Positions 10,632 to 22,422 of a stretch of DNA of 64,000 nucleotides are shown piece after piece. The notes under the pieces are model-generated. The model searched no databases. It was not told the DNA's origin and saw only the letters and a list, made by a program, of their open reading frames with translations. The stretch is from Notolepis coatsorum (taxonomy: Eukaryota > Chordata > Actinopteri > Aulopiformes > Paralepididae): NCBI GenBank assembly GCA_963971535.1, contig OZ020593.1:40226766-40290765 (forward strand), written 5' to 3'. The position numbers were made by a program, and so were the translations under genes. Every line of letters begins with the position of its first letter. Positions within the stretch are counted from its first letter, which is position 1.

Positions 10632-10940
10632 TGGCAGGCTGTGTGTTTGTGTGGCAGGCTGTGTGTTTGTGTGGCAGGCTGTGTGTTTGTGTGGCAGGCT
10701 GTGTGTTTGTGTGGCAGGCTGTGTGTTTGTGTGGCAGGCTGTGTGTTTGTGTGGCAGGCTGTGTGTTTGTGAGGCAGGCTGTGTGTTTGTGTGGCAGGCT
10801 GTGTGTTTGTGTGGCAGGCTGTGTGTTTGTGAGGCAGGCTGTGTGTTTGTGTGGCAGGCTGTGTGTTTGTGTGGCAGGCTGTGTGTTTGTGTGGCAGGCT
10901 GTGTGTTTGTGTGGCAGGCTGTGTGTTTGTGTGGCAGGCC
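10632..10940 (+). repeat. 20-bp minisatellite, about 15-16 copies
   Basis: The unit is GGCAGGCTGTGTGTTTGTGT. Two copies differ by a single base (GAGG for GTGG). Three units make 60 bp, so the array is open in several frames on both strands without being a gene. Confidence 0.95.
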
Positions 10941-11143
10941 ACAGGCAGGGAAAAGCCTCTATTTAAAAAGGGCAAGGGGGGACTACACATACAAAACAAG
11001 GGAGGGAGGAATGGGAGAGCAAAGATTGAAAGGTTATGGAAAGGAGCACGGCGTGCGCACGCGTGTGTGCTCGTTTGTGTGCCAGCAATGCTGTATCTGT
11101 GTGTGCTGTGCACTTCCAACTCTGTACGAGCAAGTGTATTTGT

Positions 11144-11144
11144 T

Positions 11145-11194
<50 letters not shown>

Positions 11195-11356
11195 GTGAGC
11201 TGACTGAGCTCACACCCACAACACCAGTGTTACTAGTGACAAAGCAGACACACACACAATGCAAACAATGACATGACACCACACACACAGCCACACGTGC
11301 AACACAAACAATGACATGACACCCCCCACCACACACACACACACACACACACACAC
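11144..11356 (+). repeat. (GT)n and (CA)n microsatellites
   Basis: (GT)n at about 11144-11192 and (CA)n at about 11329-11356, about 140 bp apart and in opposite phase, so a hairpin between them is possible. Confidence 0.9.
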
Positions 11357-12023
11357 TACACAAACACAGAGCATTAAAGCTCAAAGCCCAAAATACAATA
11401 TCACATTTTCAAACCTAATCCACAACAACTCCAAAGAGTACGATCCCTGCCTTGAAGTGCCCTTCGTAACACAGGAAGCTACAGTAGCAACAGGTTAGAA
11501 GCAGATAAACTCAGCTATACTGCCAAATAACATAAAGCACAGACAACTCTTATCATTTCCACGACCAAACCATATAACAGTAGGTCTATTTTAGGTTTTC
11601 ACACATGAGCAATGCATTCAAACCTCATTATCGAAAGACCGTAGGTTTTAGTGTTATTTAACAACCGTACAGGCTGTGTACTATGAGGCTATATACAGTA
11701 TAACATTCCCACTACAATTCACAAATGATTTGGATTGACTGCGCAGCTGCAAATCCGTTTTTTCTTTTTAAACCTAATCTGTTTGTTTTTTACAGGGAGG
11801 ATTGCACCTGGATAGTGAGCTCTCCAACATAAACACTGTGACCCGTCAGTCACTGAGCTTGTTGACACATCTATTTCCTCCCCTATCTCTCATCAGCCCC
11901 CTGGTTTAAATATTGACACAACCTGAAATACATCTACAAGTGGTCAAACACACACACTCATACCAAAGATGCAATTGCTGATAACCTCGTATTCGATCCA
12001 TCCTCCGACAAACTCAACTCACC

Positions 12024-12196
12024 CAGAGGAAAAAGTGCAGGGCCTTGCTGCTGTACAGACTGCTGCTCAGGGGGATGAAGACGGTGGTGTAGGCCGCCCA
12101 GACAGCTGTCCAGGCTGGGCCGGGCCGGCCAAGAGAGTCCCCTGCCTCCACCAGGCCCTGGGGCCCGAGCCGGCTCACTACCATTGGGGCTAGCAA
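12024..12196 (-). CDS. Unrecognised candidate coding exon inside sapcd2 intron 1
   Basis: A GC-rich open stretch of about 55 codons on the sapcd2 strand, with many codons ending in G or C. It reads MVVSRLGPQGLVEAGDSLGR (ATG at 12182-12184), later TAVWAAYTTVFIPLSSSLYS and SKALHFFLW, and is followed at once by a consensus donor GTGAGT. A possible acceptor, TTGCTAG, lies just upstream. The hydrophobic segment could be a membrane helix. It matches no SAPCD2 region known to me. It could be an alternative exon, part of a nested gene, or chance in GC-rich DNA. Confidence 0.3.
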
Positions 12197-12214
12197 CGGG
12201 TCAAAGTCGGCCAG

Positions 12215-12640
12215 GGGTGGGCGGGCGGGAGGGTGTGAGGGTGGGAGGGAGGGAGGGAGGGAGGGAGAGTGGGAGGGATGGAGGGAGGGACGGACGGTAG
12301 GGTGGGGAGGGGAGGCGGGAGGGAGGGAGGGAGGAGGAGAGGGGGAGGGAGGGAGGGTGGGAGGGGGGGAGGAGGTCAGTCAGTCAGTCTCTCTGGACAG
12401 AGAGAGGAAAGGGAGAGAGGGGAAAGAGAGACGGGCTGCAAGGGAAAAGATGAGAGAAAGAGACGTAAGGATAGGAGACAGAAGGGAAAGGAGGCAGAGA
12501 GAAAGGCAGGCTGAGAGGAAATGGGAAAACGGAGAGGCAGAGGGGAGAGGGAGAGAGAGAGAGGGAGAGTGAGAGAGAGGACGAGAGCAGGCAAGAGCCG
12601 GGGGGCCGGAGAGTGGGAGGGGCCGCGTAGGGGAGGGGGC
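12215..12640 (+). repeat. Third polypurine tract
   Basis: (GGGA)n-rich at 12215-12375, then (GA)-rich to 12640. Lies just upstream, on the gene strand, of the unexplained candidate exon at 12024-12196. Confidence 0.88.
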
Positions 12641-12957
12641 GGGGTGGGGAGACGGGTGGGAGGGGATTGAACGGTGGGTGACGGCCAATCGGGGAGCAGT
12701 GAGTCTACACTAAGCAGAGCCCTGCTTGGCTGAAAGGCTGGGATCTTGTTGATCTGCTCTGCAACCTGTCCCTGGAAGCAACATCTAATGAAGCTGTCAG
12801 CTCAGTTGGACCCGAGTCTAAACAGACATGAAGTAGGCCCCAAACCACACCAGTGAGTGGACAGTTTACAGAAAGACTTTGTCAAAACCGACACCACGGT
12901 TTCACACAATGAAAGCCCAGGGCACATTCAACGGTCACTGCATGTATACACCCACTT

Positions 12958-13064
<107 letters not shown>

Positions 13065-13068
13065 CAAC

Positions 13069-13202
13069 CATTCCATAATCCACTCCATTAGTGATGGTGT
13101 GCCGTCTCTGTTCGTCTCGGTTTCGCCCGTGTCGCCTGGAGCCCCCGACAAATCCTGTCGCCGATTCGCTCTGGGATCTCGGAAGTCCCGCCTCCACAAC
13201 AC
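13069..13202 (-). CDS. sapcd2: sapcd2 exon 2
   Basis: Codes for about 45 residues ending in DEQRRHTITNGVDYGM, the counterpart of human GERRRHTIASGVDCGL. The acceptor is TTTGTCCAG. The exon enters with GT, which completes the AGT serine codon begun in exon 1, and leaves in phase 0 so that exon 3 begins LKQMKEL. The donor is the poor site ATG|GTTGGT, followed almost at once by a CA tract of about 100 bp. The Arg/Ser-rich stretch before RRHTI could be a phosphorylation region; that is inference. Confidence 0.9.
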
Positions 13203-13474
13203 CTGGACAAATGGGAGGGCAGTCACATCTCAGATCGATTTCAACACTGTAGGCATTGATTACTACTTTCACACGCCCAACATTTCAACAGGTGATGTGT
13301 AAACACCAAAGAGCTTTATTCATTTTGAACACAGCAAAGTTTACAAGTGGGGTTTATTATGAGCAATGACAATTCTGACTGCTAGTTGTGAATTTGCCCC
13401 TCAAACAGGTAATCAAAACATTGATTTTAGTGTATTCTGTTTTTCCAGCACGCACACAAGGACACACAAGCATG

Positions 13475-13900
13475 TAGGGTTGCTCGATTATGCCAAAAAT
13501 CATAATCATGATTATTTTGGTTAATATTGAGCTCACGATTATTTAACACGATTACTCATTGTCTTGACTTTGGAAACATACACTTATTAAACTTAAAAAA
13601 TATGAACTTAAAAAAATTGATAATAGTGGATTTCCTTGAACTTTGAATATAATTCTACTGAAAAACAAAAACATGACCTGGTTCAAAGACTTGAGGCCTG
13701 GCTTAAAAACATCGATTAAGCACTGGGTGCAATTGTGGATCAGCTGTGGATCAACCAAGCCCCAACATGTCTTTGGACTGCAGAGAAGCCACAGTGAACA
13801 CCGTCCAACCTATCTGCACACAGAACACACAGTTGTCACTATAACTAGCTTACAAAAGCAGCTTGATTATCATAACCACTCAGCGGGTCCATAGTCAGGG
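13475..13900. mobile_element. hAT-A-related left end and decayed sequence
   Basis: TAGGGTTGCTCGATTATGCC then ATAATCATGATTATTTTGG resembles the inverted terminus of the hAT-A family. No matching second end was found. A run at 13643-13894 (+) is open but has no recognisable motif. Confidence 0.45.
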
Positions 13901-13915
13901 TAATTTCTTCCTAAA

Positions 13916-14150
13916 GGTGCAGAGAGGATTTATTTAACCCTTATATACCAAGGCAGGTTTTATTGACTGGGGGAGTGGGAGGAAGCATTACACACATGAA
14001 CTCACTCACACTTGGAGGCTGCTCACAGCACAATCACAGTGTGGTGTTATTGGCCACTGAATAGTTCCATTGGAGCGTTAACTGCCTTGCTCAGGGGCTC
14101 CTCGACAGGATAATTGACTCTTGGTGGTGGGAAAAGGCCCATTAAACCTG
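13916..14150 (-). mobile_element. SINE/LINE-like 3' fragment
   Basis: Contains AACTGCCTTGCTCAGGGGC, a segment shared with several fish SINEs. No termini were identified. Confidence 0.35.
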
Positions 14151-14369
14151 CATACCTAATAAGCCAAGCTGTATGTTTATCTCCAAATAAGAAACAAATA
14201 AAACCTTGTGAAAAACATAACAAGGTACTGGTGATGCATTAACTTACAGTAAGTGCAAAACAGTATTCACAATAAAATAGGAAGAACTGAATCTGTAAGA
14301 ACTTAAATCACTAATGATGTGAATATTTTCTCAGGTTTTATCTTTGCTATAGTATGGTTATGAACTCAA

Positions 14370-14532
14370 AAGTAGTGGTATCAGGTGAGTAGTGGTATCA
14401 GGTGAGTAGTGGTACCACTACCAGTTGAGTAGTGGTACCAGGTGAGTAGTGGTACCACCAGGTGAGTAGAGTGGTACCAGGTGAGTAATGGTATCAGGTG
14501 AGTAGTGGTATCAGGTGAGTAGTGGTACCAGA
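14370..14532 (+). repeat. 17-bp minisatellite, block 1
   Basis: The unit is about AGTAGTGGTATCAGGTG with TACCAG variants. The same array resumes at 16516, 17845 and 20061, so one array has been split by three insertions. Each unit contains CAGGTGAGTA, a consensus 5' splice site in plus-strand (antisense to sapcd2) orientation. Confidence 0.93.
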
Positions 14533-14689
14533 TAGGGATGTCCCGATCACATTTTTTTGCTCCCGATCCGATCCCGATCATGTGATTTTGAGTATCTACC
14601 GATACCGATCTTTCCCGATCCCATCCCAATTTCTCACATTACATTCACCCTGAATGTTGACGTTATCCAGGTGAAAAGTTAACTTCATT

Positions 14690-15955
14690 CAAAGTGCAGG
14701 CACTGATAGGAGATAGGGAGCTGTTCAGAAGACAGGAACAACTACTAGATCCAATTACCAGATTCACTATAAACATATGGAACACAATAGTAAAGAAATA
14801 CAAGCTAGAAAAAGAATCTAAGATACTGAGATGGATAGCACACGACAACAAATTCAGACCAGGGATAGAAGATCATGGGTTCAAGAGGTGGGAACGGGGG
14901 GGTATAACAGCAATGTGCACGATGACAGAAGGAAGGGAGATGCAGACTCTACAAAAATTGAAAGAAAGATACGGACTAGAGAATAGGGACCACTTTAGAT
15001 ATTTACAGATTAGGGACTACTATAACAAGGAAATAAAGCAAGATAGAGACAAAGAACAGAATGGGGTAATTAAGATAATGGTAAAGTCATACGAAGGACG
15101 GAAGGGGAGGGTGATATCAGCACTATATCAGGCAATAATGGACAGTAAGGGAAATACAACATTGTATGTGAAAGAAAAGTGGGAAAGAGAGTTGGAAATA
15201 GAGATAACAGAGGAGGAATGGTATGACACATGTAAGACACAACAAACAACCACAGGATCAAGGATATGGAGGGAGTTTGGGTGGAAAAATATAATTAGAT
15301 ACTTTATAACACCAGAAATACAGGGCAATTACACACCAGCAAAGAAAACATGTTGGAGGGAGTGTGGACAGGAAGGGGCGAACCATACACACATATTCTG
15401 GGGATGTCAGAAGATAAGGCACTACTGGGAAGAGATAGGAGGGATAATAAATGAAATAATAGGATACGAAATACCCCAGGGAGGCCAAGTGTTGTATTTG
15501 GGGAATCTGTCACAGGAAGGAATCCAAGGGGAAGACAAATATTTGATTAAGATATTGATAGTGGCAGCCAAGAAAGCTTTAACTAAACTGTGGTACAAGG
15601 TAGAAGTACCGACAAAGGATCAATGGATAGAGTTGGTAGAGGGGATACAGGAAATGGAGAGAATCACACATCTGCTGAGGCTGCAAGAAGAAAAGTTTGA
15701 ATGGAAATGGGGAAAATGGGAAGAATACAGGAGGGGAAGTAACGACATCACAGAGGTTTGAAAAGGATACAAGGAAATGAATAAAAATGTAAATAAATAA
15801 TGCAAATGTAGAATGGACCGAAGGACCCATGTCACACTTTTTCTTTACTCATTTTTGTCTATTTGTTTTAATTTATGTACTGTGTATTGTCTATGAATGT
15901 TGTCTATGTATGTTGTTGAAAAAATGAAAATAAAAATTTACGTTTAAAAAAAAAA
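14690..15955 (+). mobile_element. L1-clade LINE, 5'-truncated, ORF2 C-terminus
   Basis: Flanked by a perfect 17-bp target duplication (gaaaagttaacttcatt at 14673-14689 and 15956-15972), with an A-rich 3' end. An open frame to 15761 encodes the end of an L1 ORF2 protein. It includes the zinc-knuckle-like CWRECGQEGANHTHIFWGC followed by RHYWEEIGG, typical of fish L1 elements. No reverse transcriptase core remains because of 5' truncation. The intact frame and perfect duplication suggest a young insertion. Confidence 0.88.
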
Positions 15956-15972
15956 GAAAAGTTAACTTCATT

Positions 15973-16140
15973 TGATTTGATTTGATTTGAAGTCTTTATT
16001 TCGAACATGCAATGAATACAACAAACAATAACAAAAAAGAAAAACAACTCAATCTGCATGTTCGAAAAGGAGTAGGAAGAAGTATACACTTATTTAATCC
16101 TACCCCTTTTCCACTACTCAAATGAGTGTACTATTTTAAA
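15973..16140 (-). mobile_element. L2-like LINE 3' end, tail (ATCAA)n
   Basis: On the minus strand it ends GAAATAAAGACTTCAAATC with repeats of ATCAA. The GTATACTTCTTCCTACTCC segment is shared with 47635-47812, which ends ATAAACATCAATCAAATC. Confidence 0.65.
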
Positions 16141-16515
16141 CATAAAAAAGAAAAGAAAAGAAAAGAAAAAAAAAAATTCAAGCGAGTAATCTAAAAACTC
16201 CGCCTCCAACCTGCTGCTTCATGAGAGCAATGGTGCCATCGTCTGTAAAAATCAGGTGACTGCAAGTTCTGCAACTAGTGGATGTCCCTCATCCTTGACA
16301 TAAATCATTTGAAAAAATTCTTCTGCTCTGTGTGACAATAAATAAATGAATGATGATATGCAATTTAAAACCAAAACTAAGGCGTCAGTATGAGTTTAAG
16401 ACGTGAACATGGTCATGTTTGTTGAATTAAAAAAAAGTTACAAAAAAAAATCCAGATATTTTTTTTTATGATACCGATCTTCTGAAAATCACGTGATCGG
16501 CCCCCGACATCCCTA

Positions 16516-16795
16516 GTACCAGGTGAGTAGTGGTATCAGGTGAGTAGTGGTACCAGGTGAGTAATAGTATCAGGTGAGTAATGGTATCAGGTGAGTAGTG
16601 GTATCAGGTGAGTAGTGGTATCAGGTGAGTAGTGGTACCAGGTGAGTAGTGGTACCAGGTGAGTAGTGGTACCAGGTGAGTAATGGTACCAGGTGAGTAA
16701 TGGTATCAGGTGAGTAATGGTATCAGGTGAGTAATGGTATCAGGTGAGTAATGGTATCAGGTGAGTAATGGTATCAGGTGAGTAATGGTATCAGG
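16516..16795 (+). repeat. 17-bp minisatellite, block 2
   Basis: About 16 units, alternating AGTAGTGG and AGTAATGG forms. Confidence 0.93.
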
Positions 16796-17844
16796 TAGGG
16801 GTGGACGGTATGGTCTAAAATTTATATCACGGTATAATTTGAAGCATAGACGGTAACGGTATATATCACGGTATCAGTGTTTCTGTTAGAATAATTTTTT
16901 TTGCCTGATAGGCAGGCTATATAAAGAATGACATCCTCAAGGCATGTAGATTTATAATATTTTAACTTAAAACTAGGCTACTTTTGCGTATAAAGTTATT
17001 ATATTCCAAATAAAATAAGTCCAGAGTCGAGACTCCTGCTCCCATTGCAAACAGCGGGGCTGGATTTCGCTAGAAGCATATGTAGCTGCAGAGCCGCAGA
17101 GCGAATTGAATTGAATAAGAATTGAGACAAAGGTGCCACTCATCCTCAGCTTTAAGAATTGACAATTGTGTCAACAAATTGACACATGTGTCAACAAATT
17201 GACACATGTGTCAACAAATTGACACACAAAATGCTTAGAGACGCTGGGGGTCAGAACGGCGCAAGGGTGGGGGGGCGCTGTTTGACGGGCCTGTGACCAG
17301 ACCTGAAAGAGCCACTGGCTCTGCGGCTCTGCAGCTGCATGCTATTCGCAAATCCACTGCTGCACGCCTTCCTCCCGGCTCCCGCTGCTGCCGTCGTTAT
17401 CATAACACTACACACATATCGTAATGTTTACAGCAAACTGTAGTTGATCACCAGGTATGTTTTATTAACGTAGAATAATTCATATAAGAAAAACGATAGG
17501 GAAATATCTTACCTTTCTCCACTGGTTAAAAATGCCAGGAACTGAAATTGAAACTTGCTGTGCGCCGCGGTGATATGTGTTTATTATGAAATGACAATTG
17601 CGTGTTGACACGCCCACTGCGCGAAGCCTCCTAAATAACTTTTTCCAGTTTGCACATATCTATTATCTATGACTAATTCTATCTATTTTTAGGGGCAAAT
17701 GCGATTGAAATAGTCGCGCTGTGGTTACATGACGTCATTGCTATTTTAGAGCTGCTCTACCGGTTAAACGGTATAGTCAAAATACATACCGTAGAGCAAA
17801 TTAATACCGTTTATACCGTATACCGTTTATACCGTCCACCCCTA
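16796..17844. mobile_element. hAT element (TAGGGGTGGACGGTAT type) inserted in the 17-bp array
   Basis: Ends TAGGGGTGGACGGTATGG and TACCGTCCACCCCTA, with a perfect 8-bp target duplication, gtatcagg, drawn from the minisatellite. It contains three direct copies of ACAAATTGACACATGTGTCA (about 17172-17225). No transposase frame was seen. Confidence 0.92.
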
Positions 17845-18018
17845 GTATCAGGTGAGTAATGGTATCAGGTGAGTAGTGGTATCAGGTGAGTAATGGTATC
17901 AGGTGAGTAGTGGTATCAGGTGAGTAATGGTATCAGGTGAGTAGTGGTATCAGGTGAGTAATGGTATCAGGTGAGTAGTGGTATCAGGTGAGTAGTGGTA
18001 TCAGGTGAGTAGTGGTAT
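17845..18018 (+). repeat. 17-bp minisatellite, block 3
   Basis: About ten units up to the third insertion; a short block 4 resumes at 20061-20130. Confidence 0.92.
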
Positions 18019-18193
18019 CAGGAGACAAAAAACATACTTTTTACTCCTTACATTTAAAATGCAGACCTACAAAGTACAAATCTCGCCGATCCAACCATTT
18101 TAATTAGTGTATTTGTTTCTCTGGCCAAACTAACGTTAACGTTATTAATCCTGGGGCCGCACTTTATTTAAAAACAGCCGATCAAATCCCCAT

Positions 18194-19686
18194 TAGGGCT
18201 GAACGATTAATCGATTTTAAATCGAAATCGCGATTTTAAATGATGCAATTAGCAAATCGCAAAAAACAAAAGAAATCGCAAAAAAGAATTTCTTTAAAAA
18301 AAAGTTTTTTACCAGGAAGTCCCATTGAGATAGATACAAGATCTCCTTTGCAAGTTGTTGTTATTGTTGTAGGAACAGTTTGGGAGAGGGAGGTAAGGGG
18401 TTTTAGATTGTGTGTTGTGAAGTTTAGACTTCAGAGAGAGAGAGTACAGAAAAAAGGTACCACATGGCTTTTTTACATACAGTTACGGCTATGTTTGAAG
18501 TCTCACGGTGTTCCATTAGACATACCAATTGAACACCACAGATACCACAAATTCTTCTATGAAAGAGAGACATCGAGAGGTTTTGTTTCAGATTTTTATC
18601 ATCAATTACTAACGTCCTCGTATGAAACCCTCCAACTAGATTCTGTCTGGAGGAGGGATATACCAGACCTGGAAAGTGACTTTGATTGGCAAGGAGCCTG
18701 GGCAAATGTCCGACTTACATCAAGGAACCCGGACCATCAACAAATCAATCTTAACTATATTCACAGGACATACTTGACTCCTATAAGACTGAACAGAATG
18801 GGTCTTAAACAAGACTCCAAATGCTCCCAATGTACAAACGGGGACGAAGGGACATTTATGCACATGTATTGGGACTGCCCACCAGTTAAGACATTCTGGA
18901 AAGATGTGACCAAACAATTATCAAAACTCGTATCTTGGAATATACCTGTACACCCTTCTGTATTACTATTGAATGATGTTTTTGAGTTTGCAGTAAATCC
19001 ACAGCTAAAAAGATTGGTTTTATCGGGTATCACAGTAGCTAAAAAGCTGATCGCATCACGCTGGTTTCAACCGGAAAAAATGTGCCGGAAAGTTTGGTTT
19101 CTTACATATCTCGATGTGATTTATCAAGAAATGTCTACAGCAAGAATTCTGGGTCTCAATGAATCCAAAATGTCAATGTGGTTAGAAGTGGTGGAGAGAA
19201 TAAAAGCTAGCTTATAATGGTAGTGTCTGGTTAGGAGCGAGGGATAATGGAGGTACTATCCAAAGAGGGGTCCGGGAGGGGGGGGTTCGAGCTGGAGCAT
19301 AATAGGTTTTTAGATAACAGGTATTAGGGGTATATCCTGTATAAGACATTGGTATAAATGGTCATTTCGTTGGATATACACTGTATATTAATGCTTGTGT
19401 ATCTTATCGTGTGTTGTCATGTTTGTTTATATGTGTTTAAAAAAATAATAATAAAAAAAAAAAAGTACCGTTGGGTACCGGTATCGATTCCCAGGTAAAA
19501 AGAAACATTTTCAGGCTCTGTGTCCCGAACAGACCCACTGCGTAGGCCATATGCAAGCCGCATTTTACAATAAACCTCTGTGGGACTGCTTAATTTTTAT
19601 TTTATTATAATCGCAAATTTTATCGCAATCGCAATATCTGTCAGAAAAATCGCAGTTAGATTATTTCCCAAAATCGTGCAGCCCTA
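18194..19686. mobile_element. hAT element (TAGGGCTGAACGATTAATCG type), nested
   Basis: Perfect 8-bp target duplication atccccat at 18186-18193 and 19687-19694. Ends TAGGGCTGAACGATTAATCG and CGTGCAGCCCTA. It carries an L1 fragment. Confidence 0.9.
18345..19462 (+). mobile_element. L1-clade LINE fragment, ORF2 C-terminus
   Basis: The open frame ending at 19217 encodes LNYIHRTYLTPIRLNRMGLK then CSQCTNGDEGTFMHMYWDCP, the zinc-knuckle-like end of an L1 ORF2 protein. The 3' end is A-rich (19438-19464). It is a different subfamily from the copy at 14690. The 5' junction is approximate and no target duplication was found. Confidence 0.75.
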
Positions 19687-20130
19687 ATCCCCATCAATGG
19701 AAAATTAACCCGCCCATACCCATGCTGATTGGTCCTTGTGCAAGACTAGAAAGTGGGGATCTTTGATTAAACATCTGCTATCCGAAGAATAGACAGTTAG
19801 AGTGACAAGCTACAGAAGATGGCCACAAACGATAGTACGAGTGATGAAGAGGACGAAACGGAACATTTCCTTGCCCTGAAATAAAAAAAAAGTTTTTACT
19901 TTAACTTTTTAGTATTTAAGTACATTTAAAAGTAGAAACCTTTTGACTTTTACTCAAGTGTGTTTTGAGACAGATACTCTGACTTTTACTTGAGTAAGAT
20001 TTTGAGACAGTACCCATACTTTCACTTAACTATAATTTCTGGGTACTTTTTACACCCCTGGATATCAGGTGATATCAGGTGATATCCGGTGAGTAGTGGT
20101 ATCAGGTGAGTAGTGGCATCGGGTGCTATC

Positions 20131-21841
20131 AGGTGGTACCCACACCTGGAGAACTCTCAATCAGATAAATCAGAGTTATCTTGTGATCAAATCTAATCAG
20201 ATTGCTCTTGATATGTCTATAGATGATTGATGATAAAGGGCCCTGGACGATATGCCAAACGGCATTGTTGTAGCCTAGTAATGTAAACACAAGTCTGCAG
20301 CCAAAATATAACCCCCCCCCCCAATGTCTGATATTGCAGTATCAGTTCACACCACAGGAGGGCACTATGTTCCTCAAATACCTGAACTTCTGCTATCAAT
20401 CAAGCAGCACAAGCCATCAATTCCATTACATGCTTGCACACTAAAAACACAAGGACAACTTACTAAATGAAAATACAGAACAGGAGACAACAAAGCTGCT
20501 ATCAATTCCATTATGTCACTCTGTAAATAATGTCCCCAGTAACCCCACTCCGGTGGTTGAAAGTGAAATATATGTGTGGCGAGGCCAAAGCAAATGATGT
20601 CTCTCTAAACCTCACTGGAAATAATCTCTCAGAGACCTTGAGAACATGGGAGAAGCACCCTTGAGCAAACAATGTTTTACGAGATCCCCACCGAAAGCCA
20701 TTAACCTTTAGGATTATGGATACAGGGAGAACCTGAGATGAGTGACGTGTTGAGAAGTCGTAGGTGTAGGGGAGAAGCGAGTCACAGGAAGGTAAGGAAG
20801 ATGGCACTGATGAAACTGCCTGGGCTAGGTTTCCCAGACGTAGGGAGGTCAGACTGCCGTCATCGAAAGAAAATATATATTTTTTGATATTTGTGGTAGA
20901 GCAAATATTTATTTAAATAGCATATTCCACCTCTGTGAGATGGTCTACATTTACAACATAAAAATAAAGTAATAATAATTTTGAAATGATTTGACCCGGT
21001 AATATTCTATCATGGAGGTGGCCCTCCGAGAGGATTTCAAATAGTGCCTCAACTTGGCCACTTTGGCCACATTGAATTACAAATACTTGACGGTGCACCC
21101 ATCGCCCCACCCATCACACGTTTCTTTGGTTAAAAACTCAAAAGGCCCAAACGGAAATAATAATCCGATTTCACACGGTTGTGGTTGAGAACGTTTGACC
21201 TCCCTACCAAAAGCACCTTTGTGATAAGACCATGTGTGTCCCATTGTGACCCAAAGATCTTTGTACTCAAGGTGGTTTTGGGAAACAACAAGTACTGGTG
21301 TTTACTATAAAGGGTTGTAGGCGACAGAGAAGTGAAGGAGAAGTGTGGCAGACAATCGCGATCATATCTTCTAGATATGGATGTCCTCACAGAGACAAAT
21401 ACTGGGCATGGGTGTTCAGAGACAGGCTATTGTTGACGGCCGTTTCTAAAGCTAGTTGTATCACTCTGCGTGCAGGTGATCTCACATAGCCCGGGGCGCT
21501 AACGACTGACAAGGAATGTCTCCTCCTCTTCCGTCCCACTGAGCATTCTAAGAGAGAACGACTGGTTAGAGAGCATGATTGTATGTGTGTGTGTGTGTAT
21601 GAGTGGATGCATCTATGCGTTTCTCCTGTGGTGCGTTTCTCACGCCTCACAGCTAATGTGTGGTCGGAGACATGCAGACGGGCAGCAAGCTCTGACAGGT
21701 CTCCTGAGAGAGACGCCCCACCCACCCATCCCAGCTCCCGTGCAGCACAGATAGGCTGCAGTTTGGCTGTTAAATAAATAACACCCAGTCTCCGAATAGC
21801 AGAGTTCAACCAGGCCTGCACTCTATGGTGACTACAATGTT
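20131..21841. other. sapcd2 intron 1 DNA with little recognised
   Basis: A CTCF-like site with two mismatches (CCACAGGAGGGCAC, 20352-20365) and a short GT run (21581-21598). No gene; open stretches here lack domains. Confidence 0.4.
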
Positions 21842-22120
21842 CAACAAAATTGTAAATGGTAAATGGTGCTTTTATCCACATTATTTAAGCGCTTTACAAT
21901 TTGTTCCTCACATTTTACCCATTCACTCACATTCACACACCGATGGCGGAGGCAACCATGCAAAGTGCCAACCTGCTCATCGGGAGCAATTAGGGTTAAG
22001 TGTCTTGCTCAAGGACACTTCGACACGCTGCCCGGGAGGAGCTGCGGGAATCGAACCGGGAACGAACCGGGAACCGGGAACCTCCGGATTACCAGGCGAC
22101 TGTCGCCCCCATGGGTCTTT
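21842..22120 (-). mobile_element. SINE family S1, reverse copy
   Basis: The same family as 1001-1240: tail AAGCGCTTTACAATTTGTTC and head with GGGAATCGAACCGGG. The head has a short internal duplication of GGGAACGAACCGGGAACC. Confidence 0.75.
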
Positions 22121-22422
22121 GGGAGAAGAACACTGTAAAAAAGATGGGATCCCAGGCATTCAAGAAATATATAGGGAGGAAAATGTCTTACTTATTGTGT
22201 CGTGGCTACATAGTTAAAAAACAGAGCTGGTCTTCATCAGGGCATTAGTGAAGTTGCTACGAGTTCACCCTTTATATTCACCAACACAGGCCCACGATAA
22301 AGGGCAATCCCGTCCGTCGTACATAGGTGATTGAGCAATCAATCAATCAATAAATTCTAGAAAAGCACATCAATAAAATCACAACATGACATTAAATACC
22401 AAACAAATCTCCACCCCTTGTT

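Larger units (their letters stand above)
14533..16515. mobile_element. hAT element (TAGGGATGTCCCGATC type) inserted in the 17-bp array
   Basis: Left end TAGGGATGTCCCGATCAC, right end GTGATCGG then GACATCCCTA. Target duplication gtaccaga / gtaccagg, taken from the minisatellite unit. It carries an L1 fragment (14690-15955) and an L2-like 3' end (15973-16140), leaving about 500 bp of its own sequence. Confidence 0.9.
18019..20060. mobile_element. hAT-like element (CAGGGGTGTAAAAAGTAC type) with nested hAT and L1
   Basis: On the minus strand the right end reads CAGGGGTGTAAAAAGTACCC, and ACTTGAGTAAAAGTC repeats lie inside. The left end, CAGGAGACAAAAAACATAC, is a weaker inverse. Flanks are agtggtat and gatatcag, so a target duplication is not clear. 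It contains the hAT at 18194-19686. Confidence 0.65.

Noticed and set aside
9759-11384. Frames rich in Thr-His or Cys-Val
   Set aside because: Translations of CA/GT microsatellites and the 20-bp minisatellite.
14694-15761. Host gene of 355 codons
   Set aside because: It lies between perfect 17-bp target duplications with an A-rich end and matches the L1 ORF2 C-terminus.
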